Part shown: positions 43,440 to 52,978 of the stretch, one piece after another
Position numbering within the stretch: the stretch's first letter is position 1
How the letters are laid out: every line of letters begins with the position of its first letter
Source: Adenophora triphylla var. japonica
Lineage: Eukaryota > Streptophyta > Magnoliopsida > Asterales > Campanulaceae
Length of the DNA stretch: 64,000 nucleotides
NCBI GenBank assembly: GCA_022495995.1
Contig: JAFEMH010002326.1
Span: forward strand, 1 to 64,000
Direction of reading: 5' to 3'
Notes under the pieces: model-generated
What the model was told of the DNA's origin: nothing
The model's input: only the letters and a program-made list of their open reading frames with translations
Database searches by the model: none
Program-made: the position numbers and the translations under genes

Positions 43440-44020
43440 ATGAATATTTGTACAAGTATAAAACTCATCTTGAGAAGTCGAGGAGGGTCTCCTCGTTGAT
43501 ATTTAGTTCATAAGCCGAGGAAGCTCGTTCAGTATAATCAAATGGGATAATTTGCAAGTTTGTTTTATTAAGCCGAGGAAGGCTGCTCAGCATAACACTT
43601 GTGTTATTTTGAGGTTTTGCCTCTGTATGCCGAGGAAAGTCACTCGGTCATAGGTATTAGGCAATTTTTGATGATTTACCTCTCTATGGCGGGGAAGATC
43701 GCTCAACATAGATCTTAGATAATTTTAGGTTTTATCTCTCTATGCTGAGGAAGGTCATTCGACATAGGTATTAGATAATTTTTGAATGTTTTACCTCTCT
43801 ATGTCGAGGAATGTCGTTCAGTTATAGGTCTTAGGCAATTTTTGAATGTTTTATCTCTCTATGCCGAGGAAGGTCGTTCGGTCATAGGTGTCAGGTAAAT
43901 TTTTGATATTTTACCTCTCTATGCCGAGCAAGGTCGTTCGGTCATAGGTCTTAGGTAAATTGGTGGGAGTTTATCCCTTGATGCCGAGGAGGAGCTACTC
44001 GTCATTTGTTTTTGCTAGTC
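43440..44020. repeat. About 60-bp minisatellite in 3' region of outer element
   Basis: About eight imperfect units of the pattern CTCTATGCCGAGGAAGGTCG - TTCGGTCATAGGTNTTAGG - TAATTTTTGATATTTTAC lie between integrase and the antisense ORF. Tandem arrays in this position are known for Tat/Ogre elements and can seed satellites. Confidence 0.85.
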
Positions 44021-44198
44021 ATTTATCTTGAAAAAAACTGAAACTTTATTAACTGAAACTTATTATATCAAATTACAATCCTATTTTACTTGAAAATAAA
44101 GGAAAATACTAAGAAGTACTAATCTATTAAATCAAAACAAACTAAAAGTAATGATAGTATTTCCGTAGATGATCAGAATGCCATATATATTTCAGCTC

Positions 44199-45379
44199 TT
44201 ATACATCTGGAGTCTTCATTCTGTAGGTCCCTTCTCTAATAATTTGAGTGATGATGTAGGGGGCTTCCCAGTTAGGGGAGAGCTTGTTCTGTCCAGTCTT
44301 TCTGCCAGTAGCTTCAATTTTTCTAAGTACCCAATCTCTGACTTGGAATACTCTCTTGTTGACCCTTTTGTCATGATAGGCTTTAGTTCTTTGCTTGTAG
44401 TTCATCATCCTCATCTGAGTAGCTAGTCTTCTTTCATCTACTAGGTATTGGTACAGGAACCTATTGACCTTGTTGACTTGCTCATCATAGTTTGAATTTC
44501 TTGTCGTAGGGATAGCCATCTCCGCTGGTGCCATGGCCTTAGAATCGAAGGTTAGTGCAAATGGGGTTTCCCCGGTTGGCCCCCGAGTGGTTGTACGAAC
44601 TTCCATAAGGCTAAAGAAAGTTTGTCTAACCATCTACCATCACTTCCCTCAAAGTTTTGGTTAAGACATTAAGCACCAGCTTGTTGGCTGCTTACGCTTG
44701 TCCGTTGCATTGAGGCCTGCTTACTATTGACTTGATGTGTCTGACTCCGAGTCTGTTTAGTTTTGTTGTAAATGTTAGAGAATTGGAGTCCATGATCTGA
44801 GATAATAGTGTGGGGAACCCCGAAGCGGCACCAAATGAAGTCGTGAACGAAATTGATTGCGTTCTCCTCAGTTATTTTGGCTAAGGCCTTTGCCTCTATC
44901 CACTTAGAGAAGTAGTCAACTGACACGATCACATACTTGCAATTTCCTCGGGTGGGGGGAAGGGGTCCGATGATATCGATTACCTACAAGTCAAATGGCC
45001 ATGTAGGTATTTTGAGAGTCTGCTCTACTGCTGGAAGTCTAGGTATATCAGCGTATCTCTGGCACTTGTCACACTTTCTTACGTAGGCTTGTGCGTCATC
45101 TCTCAGGTTTGGCCAGTAATAACCTAGCTTGATGATTTTGTCAGCTAAAGTTATGGCCCCTGGGTGACCACCACAAATGCCTTCGTGGACTTCTGTCAAG
45201 AGATTTTCTGTTTCCTTAGGATAGACGCACCTCAGTAGGGGCTTTGTGAATGATCTTCTGTAGAGAATTTCGTTCATCACTGTGAACCTTACTGACTTCT
45301 TCTTGATATGTCTAGCACCTGCTTCATCGTCTAGGATTTGATTTTTTTCAATGAAGTCCATATAGTTATCTATCCAACA
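44199..45379 (-). pseudogene. Integrase of outer element
   Basis: 45361-44984 holds the zinc-binding domain: HEGICGGHPGAITLADKIIK, GYYWPNLRDDAQAYVRKCDK, CQRYADIPRLP. 44932-44669 holds the core: MIVSVDYFSKWIEAKALAKI (first Asp) and VPHTIISDHGLQFSN (second Asp), followed by a scrambled segment where the third acidic residue should be. 44633-44199 holds the C-terminal part (TRGPTGETPFALTFDSKAMA, RDWVLRKIEATGRKTGQNKL, PNWEAPYIITQIIREGTYRM). Frame changes lie at about 44660 and 44980. It joins element DNA to the genome. Confidence 0.82.
45375..45379. other. Target-site duplication CAACA (copia insertion)
   Basis: CAACA before 45380 and again at 55142-55146, within the outer element's RNase H-integrase junction. 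Confidence 0.88.
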
Positions 45380-46364
45380 TGAAATTGTCTATGGCTAAGA
45401 ACTTATGAGACGAAACTCACAAGGTGAGATAAAACTCACAGGTGTTGTTCTTAGTGTTGATGACACTAACAACAACACATTCACCAATTCTAGAAAAAGC
45501 ACAAATCAATAGAAATAAATATAATTTGCAGCGGAAGAATTAAAGCAATACACAAGAATATAATTTTTATCAAGTTATATAAATATATAACTTGATGGGT
45601 GCCTAAAAGGCAAGACCTTTCTATTAATAATATGAATTCAATACAAGGTCGAGGTTGTTCCTTAATGATAAACGAACCCTGATATAAGGAACAACATACA
45701 CGAATTCTCTCAGTAAATAAACACTCAAAAACCTCACAAAAATATAAAAATCTATATGAAATATCCGAGTGTTGTACAAAGTGTTGCCGACACCGAATGG
45801 CAACACTTGAGAGCGTAATTCTACTTTTCTTGTGCAGATTTGCGTTTTCGAATTGGATGATCTTCAATGAAGATCCACCGCACTATTTATAGGCCACAAA
45901 GTCTTGGAGCCTACTCAAATGATCGCCCAATGACCTTGGGTTTGTTTCCTCCAAAATAGCCTTCTCGCCTTCATTGTAGGAGACCTAGTCTTCTCTTGCT
46001 TCTCATGCTTATACCTCTTAGCTTTGATTGCCTTGTACTCGACTTGTTCTCCCCGTAATAGCTGAATAAAATATCTCCCGGCTTGGTCATCAATTAAACA
46101 AATAAACACATGTTTATTTGTTAACTTCTTCTTCTCTTCGTGATTAACGCCCGGGTCAAGTTTCGTTGCCGATTTTAAGCTCATTTTAAGGTGACTAACT
46201 ACCTGTTATATAAACATTAATTTACCCATTAATATTTGTGAAAAATACAAGAACTAACTCGGTGTCGCCAATTCCAAATGGCAACACTTTTGGCAACACC
46301 AGGGCAACACCGGTTTGCAACACTTGGGATGACATTCATGACAACACATGATCTAACATTAACA
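45380..46364 (-). repeat. Copia 3' LTR
   Basis: Same length as the 5' LTR. TATAAATA on minus at 45890-45883; palindromes at 45768-45815 and 46261-46348. Most differences between the two LTRs are at CAG/CTG versus CG-containing triplets. Confidence 0.92.
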
Positions 46365-47161
46365 ATCTCCCCATAGTTACCGATTTCTTCACAAAATACC
46401 AATGTGATGATCTTTTCAAAAACAGCTTAGTCAAACTTAACTAAAACCACAAAAAATGCCACGAGATTTTGATAGAGGCAACATAAACCTTCGTGCAATG
46501 TTTTGAAATATTTTTCAATCCAAAACATCAACCATTAAGCAAATGAAGTATCAAAATCTTTACAAAAATCTCCCCTTAATACGAAATTAATAACTAACCA
46601 AAATAATTATTAAAATCTTAAACCAACCATTCCATCATTCAACAAAAAACATCCATCCAAGTTTGAAGAAAATTCCAAATTTAAACAAAGAAAAAAAAAA
46701 AACAGAAATAAAATTTGTTTAAGCATTACAAACCAAAATAAAACAAATAAAATTGTTTTTGTTTCCAACCACCAAAAACAACCACCATTCAAACCAACCA
46801 TCTTTAAACCGCATTTCCAGCTTCCTTCACCTCCCTCTCGCTGTCCCACTTGGCCCAAGACCATTTCCACCTCCATCATCATCATCACGCCTTGGTGGCT
46901 TATCTCCCCTATTTTGGAAGAAATTAAATCCACCATTTTCATCATGTCGGTGCGCATGTCCAACCACCCCGAATTATCGAGTCAATGTGCTTGACTCGAC
47001 TATTGAAAAAATTAAGTACCATAGCAGCATCAACCATTACAGAGCAAGTGTTGCCGTAAGTGTTGCCGCTCAGGAGCGACACTTGGGGCGACACCGGTAG
47101 CAGGTGGGCAAGAACAGGAGGAGCATTTGTAACCAAAACCCAAGGTAAATCCCCGTGCCTA
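46365..47161 (-). other. Copia 3' untranslated region
   Basis: Noncoding apart from degraded continuation of the 3' ORF to about 46950. A palindrome is at 47046-47096. Poly-A at 46680-46702 on plus. A purine tract just before the LTR reads GGGGAGATTG on minus (46374-46365). Confidence 0.55.
47046..47096. repeat. Palindromic motif, copy c
   Basis: AAGTGTTGCC-GT-AAGTGTTGCC, a short loop, then CGACACTTGGGGCGACACC. Two tandem 10-12-mers on each arm, inverted about a centre at 47071. Confidence 0.8.
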
Positions 47162-48019
47162 TCACCTTCGCAAAGTGCTTGGTAATTCGATAATACACGG
47201 TCTTTCGTAAAGATTATCACCATTCCAAGGCTTAAGGTTTTGGTACATTAGGACTTGGAAAATAAGGGAAGGAAAAATGAAGGAGGAGGTCTTTTTCTTC
47301 TTAGCCCATGCAGCAAGGTGAGCAAATACAAGTCTCCCAAAGTTAACTCTTTGTTTCTTGCCTAGTTTGTACAACAAATTAGCTTGCTCAAAAGTGACCG
47401 TGTTCTCGTTTGCCGTAGGAAGCCAATTTGTTATACAAATCTTGTGGAGCACGCTAAACAAAGAAGTGAGATGGGTAGACCTAAAGTGATCAGACCAAAT
47501 GGTGATTCTCCCTCCAGTTAAAAAGGTGGCTAAGGCATTAGGATCATATTCCAAACTCTCATCTTCGACATTAGGGAGGCCGAATGCCTTGTTGATGATC
47601 AAGGGATTAAAATCATAGATATTGCCCCTAACAAAAATCTTTCCATAATGAGGGGTATTCCTATCATCAATATTATCCCTAAGATGAGCATAGAAATTCC
47701 TAACCACACTTTCAATGTACGATGACACTTTAGTCACCGTAGGCAAAAACATCCTATCCTCCAAAAACTGATACACACCTAACTCCTTGAATTGAGTCAC
47801 ATACATATTCTTTTCATTCAGAATTTTCTTCTCGTAATCTTCAACAAACTTATCTAAATTTGTTTCACCATAAAATTCATCCGAAAGAAAAGGACGTTCA
47901 TAAAATCCAAAAGACTCATAATCCGACTTTGTATCCCGAGAGGGATTAGGAGAGTGTACCTCGTGCCAGGAAATAGGAGAATACGAAGGAGAACTCGATT
48001 GTGCTTTGGTCTTGGCAAA

Positions 48020-48071
48020 GAAGTGTTGCTTCAGGTGTTGCCATTTCATCGGCAACACTTGGGGCGACACT
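48020..48071. repeat. Palindromic motif, copy d
   Basis: AGTGTTGCTTCAGGTGTTGCC - loop - GGCAACACTTGGGGCGACAC. On minus one open frame reads SVAPSVADEMATPEATL. Confidence 0.8.
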
Positions 48072-48499
48072 TGATGAAATTTTCTGTTTCTTCTTCATTT
48101 TGGACTCGGGCTTCAGAAGAGTTTCCTCATCTTCCAACCAAGCTTCTTCATCCTCATCGAAGATGATGAGGGCTCCTTTGTCTCTTTAAAAGCCGGGTCC
48201 GAACCTTCCTGACGAAATGTTGAGAGAAGAACTCGAGCTATCCTCCACATTTACCGGATCATCACCGTGTTGGAAGGAATCTTGGACCTGAACAAGGTTT
48301 TGATCCTCTCAGATTGTCTACGCACTCCACCCCTAAAAGACGAAGAGGCATCAACCGCCTTTCTCTTCTTGGTCTTCTTTTGAGGGGCGAAGGTGAGCTC
48401 TATGGAGGGGGTAGCTTCTGGAAGATTAATAGGAATGGGAATTTTGGAAGGATCATAGACAACAATGTCTAATGAGGGTGAGGTTGAGGGTGTGGCCGA

Positions 48500-48551
48500 A
48501 AGTGTCGCAGGGGATATCTCCATTGGAACGGCGACATTTGAGGCAACACTA
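48500..48551. repeat. Palindromic motif, copy e
   Basis: AAGTGTCGCAG ... GGCGACATTTGAGGCAACAC. On minus reads SVASNVAVPMEISPATLS within the extra ORF. Confidence 0.7.
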
Positions 48552-48843
48552 GAGGGAGCTAGAGGCGAAATTTCCATGGGTGATGAAATTTGGGGTGAAT
48601 TTTTGGTGCTTGCCATGGAGGATTGAAGAAGAATGAGGAAGACGAAGAAGGAGCAGGGGAAGGGTTTCTTCTTTCCGCCTAGAGAGAGAGAGAGCACGGT
48701 GAGAGAGAGAGGGTTTAGGAGTGGGTTTTAATGAGTGAATAGTGGAGGGAGTTAATTGATTTGACAAGGTCAAATTAATTAATCCTCCAATTATCTCTAA
48801 AAATCCCAACAAACTCAAGTGTTATCCGACATTTTTTAAAAAA

Positions 48844-48890
<47 letters not shown>

Positions 48891-49275
48891 TTATAATTTT
48901 TAATAATAACTAAACATAATTTTAGTAATATCCATAAAATTGTGTTTTTCAAAATTCAAAGAGATGAATTTTAAAAAATAGATATTACAAAATTACACTT
49001 AGATTGACAAAAATAAAAATTTTTGCTAAAAACCTTTTAAATTTCACAAACTCTAAATATAAGCAAATAGACTTTTGGAGATTTAAAATTTAATTAACAA
49101 AAACAAAAAAATAAGAAATAAAAAATTAATGTAGCATCTATTAATGTGTTACTAGCAATGTTGCGTGATACACAAGGCAACATTTTAAATAAAATCCCCT
49201 TGATATTTTTTAACATCTATAACTTATTATTTCTTAGGCAATTTTTAAGCAAACTTTACACTTTTTTTATTTACA

Positions 49276-49402
49276 AGGAAGCATCGTAGTAGCGAGCTCC
49301 GTGCCCCGAGTTTTTTATTAAAGTGTAAAGCTATAAGTAGTAAGTTTTATATCTTTCAAGTAGGGTATACTGTATTAGCGAGCTCCATGTCCCTAATACT
49401 TA
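49276..49402 (-). other. Two-part noncoding motif shared with Athila
   Basis: Minus strand 49402-49355 (AGTATTAGGGACATGGAGCT ... CCTACTTGAAAG) and 49312-49276 (CTCGGGGCACGGAGCTCGCT ... CGATGCTTCCTTG). Counterparts in Athila are at 37300-37348 and 37222-37262, in the opposite order. Each half has the plan GG-CAYGG-GTTCGY-ATGCTTCC-TTG. Confidence 0.65.
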
Positions 49403-49661
49403 GTATAAAACAACTACATTATATTCCCTTTGGGAATTTTCACAAGCTTTGCCCCTTTTTTTTTTTTTTTTTTTTAAAATATCAACAACAATATGAGTGA
49501 CTTTGTCACTTTTTAGCACAAAGGGGTATTTTATAAAAAAATGTTAACCTTAAGAATGTACACATACTAGAACAAAAAGGTCAAGAATGCCCCCATTTGG
49601 GATTAAACTAGCTATATATTTTTTTTTTTTTTAAATTTTAAAGATAATATACAACTCATAC

Positions 49662-49711
49662 AAAGTGTTGCCGACAAGTTGGTAACACCGACGGCAACAC
49701 TAACAGATTTA
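49662..49711. repeat. Palindromic motif, copy g
   Basis: AAAGTGTTGCCGACAAGTTGG - TAACACCGACGGCAACACT. In noncoding DNA just after RNase H. A weaker copy is at 49147-49184. Confidence 0.7.
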
Positions 49712-49739
49712 TAGAAAACATAGACCAAGAGATTTTTTC

Positions 49740-50061
49740 AAACTTGAAAATCTCTCATGGTCCAAGGCTTTGGTCAAAATATCGCAAGTTGATGTTTTGT
49801 ATCAATATGCTCTATTTGGATCAATTCCTTTTCTACTAAATCTCTTAAAAATGATGGCGGATATCAATGTGCTTAGTGCGTGAGTGTTGTACGTGGTTTT
49901 TGGAGATATTTATAGCACTCAGATTGTCACAATACATGGTCAAGATATTACTATCAAGACCATAGTCATCAAGCATATGTTTCAACCATATTAGTTGTGA
50001 ACAACAACTCCCCGCCGCCACATATTCGTATTCGGCAATGAGAGAGAAACACGCTTTGCTT
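49740..50061 (-). pseudogene. Copia RNase H
   Basis: Minus-strand EYEYVAAGSCCSQLIWLKHM (Glu), LTMYCDNLSAINISKNHVQH (Asp), RTKHIDIRHHF, then IEHIDTKHQLADILTKALD (final Asp) with a frame change near 49855. It degrades the RNA strand of hybrids. Confidence 0.75.
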
Positions 50062-50645
50062 GCGATCGTACCATGACACTAGATTATTACCCAAGAAAAA
50101 ACAACCCCCACTAGTACTCTTTTGTCATCTATATCCCCGCCCAATCGTAGTCACTAAAACCAACTAAGTTGGTATTAGTGTCTTTGGTGAACCAGATTCC
50201 CAATTCACTTGTCCCTGCACACATACTTGATGATTTTCTTGACAAAGCATTTAGGTGAGAAATTTTAGGAGCAGATTGATATCTAGCACAAACACCTACG
50301 CCGAACATTATATCGGGACGACCGGCGTAAGATAAAGAAGACTACCTATCATGGATCTATACGAGTTGGGTCAACATCCTCCCCGCCCGATCTTTCGTTA
50401 CCTTAAGAGATGATCCCATAGGTATTTTAGAGCTCTTGGCACTCTCCAATCCAAATCTTTTCACCAGACTCTTAGCATACTTGCTCTGAGTGATGAAGAC
50501 TCCATCATTCGATTGTTTCACCTGAGAGTATGTGGAGGACATACACACATATCTAACCATATCTCTGTAATCAACTGGCTCCTTGTTCCTTGTTCTAACC
50601 CCTTCATTACCATCACCAATTACTTGAGTAATGGGATGATAATTT
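50062..50645 (-). pseudogene. Copia RT, C-terminal remnant
   Basis: 50560-50357 reads QVKQSNDGVFITQSKYAKSL and VKRFGLESAKSSKIPMGSSL, the end of the copia RT domain. Further on, in broken frames, the thumb/connection is seen (SDYDWAGIDDKR near 50150-50110). The fingers and palm with YVDD, about 600 bp, are absent between 50645 and 50560. Confidence 0.72.
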
Positions 50646-51890
50646 CTAATTCGAGCCGGGGATCTCTCCCGCCTTGATGGTACACCAATCCATCTTCTCC
50701 TTCCGAGTCACCGCTCTCGTAATTTCCAGCCACTGTCTGTTCTCCCGTGTTGCCTCGGGTGTTGCCATTTCAGGGGCGACACTTGGAGCAACACTTGAAT
50801 CTCGTGGCCGCAATGGCTGAATCAGATTCTCGTTCCAGCCCTTTGTTCGACTTCTTCTAGTAAAGTCGAGGTATATCATCACCGGGTTCTCTGTGGCACT
50901 CAAGTAATCGTTAAATTCAATATTTACCGATTCTTGAATTACTTTTAACCTCAAATTATAGACACGATAAGCATGACTGTTTTGAGAGTAGCCAAGAAAG
51001 ATGGCTTTGTCACTCTTAGAATCAAGTTTTCCTAAGTATTCCCGGTCATTTAAAATGTAACACAAACACCCAAACACATGAAAATAGTGAACCGTAGGTT
51101 TCTTTCCATTTAAAATCTCATAGGGTGTCATAGTTGTACCGGGTCTTAAGAAAACTCTATTTGTAGTGTGACAAGCCGTGTTTAATGCTTCGGCCCAAAA
51201 ACCTTTAGAAATATTTCTAGCAATTAGCATAACACGAGCCATTTCCATTAAAGTCCTATTTTTCCTTTCAAAGAACACCATTTTGTTGTGGTGTTTTGGG
51301 TGCCGAAAACTCATGGTGTATCCCCTTTTACTACAAAAAGTAGAAAAGGAGATGTTTTCAAATTCTCTACCATGATCCGATCTTATTCGAAAAATAGGAG
51401 AACAAAACATGTTTTTGATTTTAGAGGCTAAGTGAGTAAATTTATCAAAAGTTTCAGATTTTTCTCTTAAGAAATACACCCATGTAAACCTAGAAAAATC
51501 ATCAACTATTACATAAACATACTTCTTACCTCCCAAGCTTTCTACCTCAATAGGACCCATCAAGTCCATATGTAGAAGCCGAAAACAATGTGTTGTTCCC
51601 GAGTGTTGCTCATTGTGTTGTTCAACACCGTGAGCAACACGAGTTTGCTTACCCTTTTGACAAATACCACACATCACGGTGTTTTTGAGGTCTAGTTTAG
51701 GAACACCTTTGACGGCATTATGTTTGATAATCTTCTCAAGATTCCTATAATGAGAATGACCTAACTTTTGATGCCATAAACTAATATCATCAAGTTTTGT
51801 CAAATTGCACACCGATTTATTACCAACCGTATAGCAATTATCACTTGATCTTATTCCACTCATGACACAAAAGTTAGTGTTATCAAACAC
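50646..51890 (-). CDS. Copia pre-integrase and integrase
   Basis: This 414-codon frame has the GAG-pre-integrase zinc domain: LWHQKLGHSHYRNLEKIIKH and CGICQKGKQTRVAHG. The integrase core has its first Asp in LHMDLMGPIEVESLGGKKYV and second in FRIRSDHGREFENISF. The third position reads HHNKMVFFERKNRTLMEMAR, where the usual TPQQNGVVERKNR is out of frame for about eight residues between two compensating shifts, leaving Glu in place. It ends with GKKPTVHYFHVFGCLCYILN and FLGYSQNSHAYRVYN. The C-terminal 50 residues include a palindrome-encoded SVAPSVAPEMATPEAT. Confidence 0.82.
   Translation of the reverse strand: MFDNTNFCVMSGIRSSDNCYTVGNKSVCNLTKLDDISLWHQKLGHSHYRNLEKIIKHNAVKGVPKLDLKNTVMCGICQKGKQTRVAHGVEQHNEQHSGTTHCFRLLHMDLMGPIEVESLGGKKYVYVIVDDFSRFTWVYFLREKSETFDKFTHLASKIKNMFCSPIFRIRSDHGREFENISFSTFCSKRGYTMSFRHPKHHNKMVFFERKNRTLMEMARVMLIARNISKGFWAEALNTACHTTNRVFLRPGTTMTPYEILNGKKPTVHYFHVFGCLCYILNDREYLGKLDSKSDKAIFLGYSQNSHAYRVYNLRLKVIQESVNIEFNDYLSATENPVMIYLDFTRRSRTKGWNENLIQPLRPRDSSVAPSVAPEMATPEATRENRQWLEITRAVTRKEKMDWCTIKAGEIPGSN
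50746..50800. repeat. Palindromic motif, copy h
   Basis: GTGTTGCCTCGGGTGTTGCC - ATTTCAG - GGGCGACACTTGGAGCAACA. Encodes SVAPSVAPEMATPEATR at the end of the integrase frame. Confidence 0.8.
51587..51652. repeat. Palindromic motif, copy i
   Basis: GTGTTGTTCCCGAGTGTTGCTC - ATTGTGTTGTTCAACAC - CGTGAGCAACACGAG. It sits between the pre-integrase zinc domain and the integrase core. The arms differ (GAGTGTTGCTCA pairs with TGAGCAACAC). Confidence 0.7.
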
Positions 51891-52195
51891 TTCACAGTAT
51901 TTTTATTGAATTTTACCTCCAAATTGTCATCACATAGTTGGCTAATGCTAATTAAATTAGCAAGTAAACCATCTACGTGCAAGACATTTTTCAAAGGAGG
52001 AAAACCAACAATATCCAAAGTGTTCCTTTACCAACTATTTCACTCTTGCCTCCACCACCATAAGTCACCGAGCCTCCTTGAATAGGTTGGTACTGTTAGG
52101 AATGATTTTGTACCGCATATGACGTGAACAACCACTATCAAAGTACCAAGTTCCCGCAATGTTAGTCCTTAAGGCCGTATAAACAACATAGCATT

Positions 52196-52928
52196 TCAGT
52201 TTTTCCTTGGGTAACCAACCCTTTTTTGAAAATGGATTTCACGTTCACAAATGTTGCCATAAGTGTTGCCCCGAGAAACCCGCGACACTTGAGACGACAC
52301 TTGAAGACTGGACATTTTCTTTTGTAGGAAAATGCAATGCGGTTTTAAATGTCCAGCTTTGTGACAAGATCCACACTCATTGGATTGATCGGAGGAATCA
52401 CTAGAAGTGCTACCCTTTTCCTTGACACGCTCTTTTACAAAACAATTTTTAGTTTCAACATCAAACAAGGAAGAGGTAATACTTTCAAGTGATTCTTGGA
52501 ACCCAAGACCGACTTTCGAGGCTTACTCAATTTGAGTATTTCATCCAATTTGGATGAACTCGTGTTGAGTTTTTTGAAGGTGGATTCGGCTAGGTTGAGT
52601 TTGGCCTTGATTTTATCAAGATCCAAGTCTCTCCTACCTGAGTTGAGCTTCTAGCCGAGTCAAGGAGTTCTTAAGATCCCGATTTTCCTTTTTCAAGAAA
52701 ACCACCATCTTATTCTCCTTTTTCCATTCCACGAGGAGAGATTTATAGAGGTTTTTTAATTCACAAATAAGTTCATCTTTATCAAGATCATCCTCTATAA
52801 TCTCTTCGAATTTAAATCAGTTGAACCATGCAAATTAAGATCATTTAAAGAATCATACCTGCCGAGTGTTGTGCCAAGTGTTGCCAATTCTGGACGACAC
52901 TTGGGGCAACACTTTCTGAAGAAGTCAC
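52196..52928 (-). pseudogene. Copia gag tail / protease linker
   Basis: Short frames carry coiled-coil sequence (KIKAKLNLAESTFKKLNTSS, 52626-52435) and a second Cys/His box, CGSCHKAGHLKPHC (52468-52196), then palindrome copy 52249-52304. The protease (expected about 52200-51900) is not readable; only LVFLAL-like scraps around 51990-52150 remain. Confidence 0.55.
52249..52304. repeat. Palindromic motif, copy j
   Basis: AATGTTGCCATAAGTGTTGCC - loop - GCGACACTTGAGACGACACTT, in the gag tail. Confidence 0.75.
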
Positions 52929-52978
52929 CAATGTTGTGTCAAGTGTTGTCAAATCGTAATGACACTTGAAGTAACACT
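52863..52978. repeat. Palindromic motif, copies k and l side by side
   Basis: k (52863-52916): GAGTGTTGTGCCAAGTGTTGCC - loop - GACGACACTTGGGGCAACAC. l (52929-52978): AATGTTGTGTCAAGTGTTGTC - loop - TGACACTTGAAGTAACACTC. A stop codon ending the gag frame lies in l. Confidence 0.75.

Larger units (their letters stand above)
47162..48818 (-). pseudogene. Copia 3' extra ORF (env-like position; Transposase_32-type domain)
   Basis: The first part (48697-48251, possible start MASTKNSPQISSPMEISPLA at 48615) is Ser/Pro/Thr-rich with a basic segment, QKKTKKRKAVDA. After one or two frame changes, 48070-47162 holds a folded domain: YERPFLSDEFYGETNLDKFV, YQFLEDRMFLPTVTKVSSYI, GKIFVRGNIYDFNPLIINKA, FGLPNVEDESLEYDPNALAT. 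The FVRGxxxxFxPxxINxxxGLP block is typical of the 'putative plant transposon protein' family carried by SIRE-like and other plant retroelements. Palindromes interrupt it at 48500-48551 and 48020-48071. No membrane segment is evident. Function unknown. Confidence 0.65.
48819..49739 (-). other. Copia region between pol and 3' ORF
   Basis: AT-rich DNA with poly-T tracts (48849-48885; 49457-49476; 49619-49632), palindromes at 49147-49184 and 49662-49711, and the two-part motif at 49276-49402 also present in Athila. No coding sequence. Confidence 0.6.

Noticed and set aside
43440..44020. CRISPR-like appearance of the ~60-bp repeats
   Set aside because: Units are contiguous and diverged with no unique spacers; a plant retroelement minisatellite.
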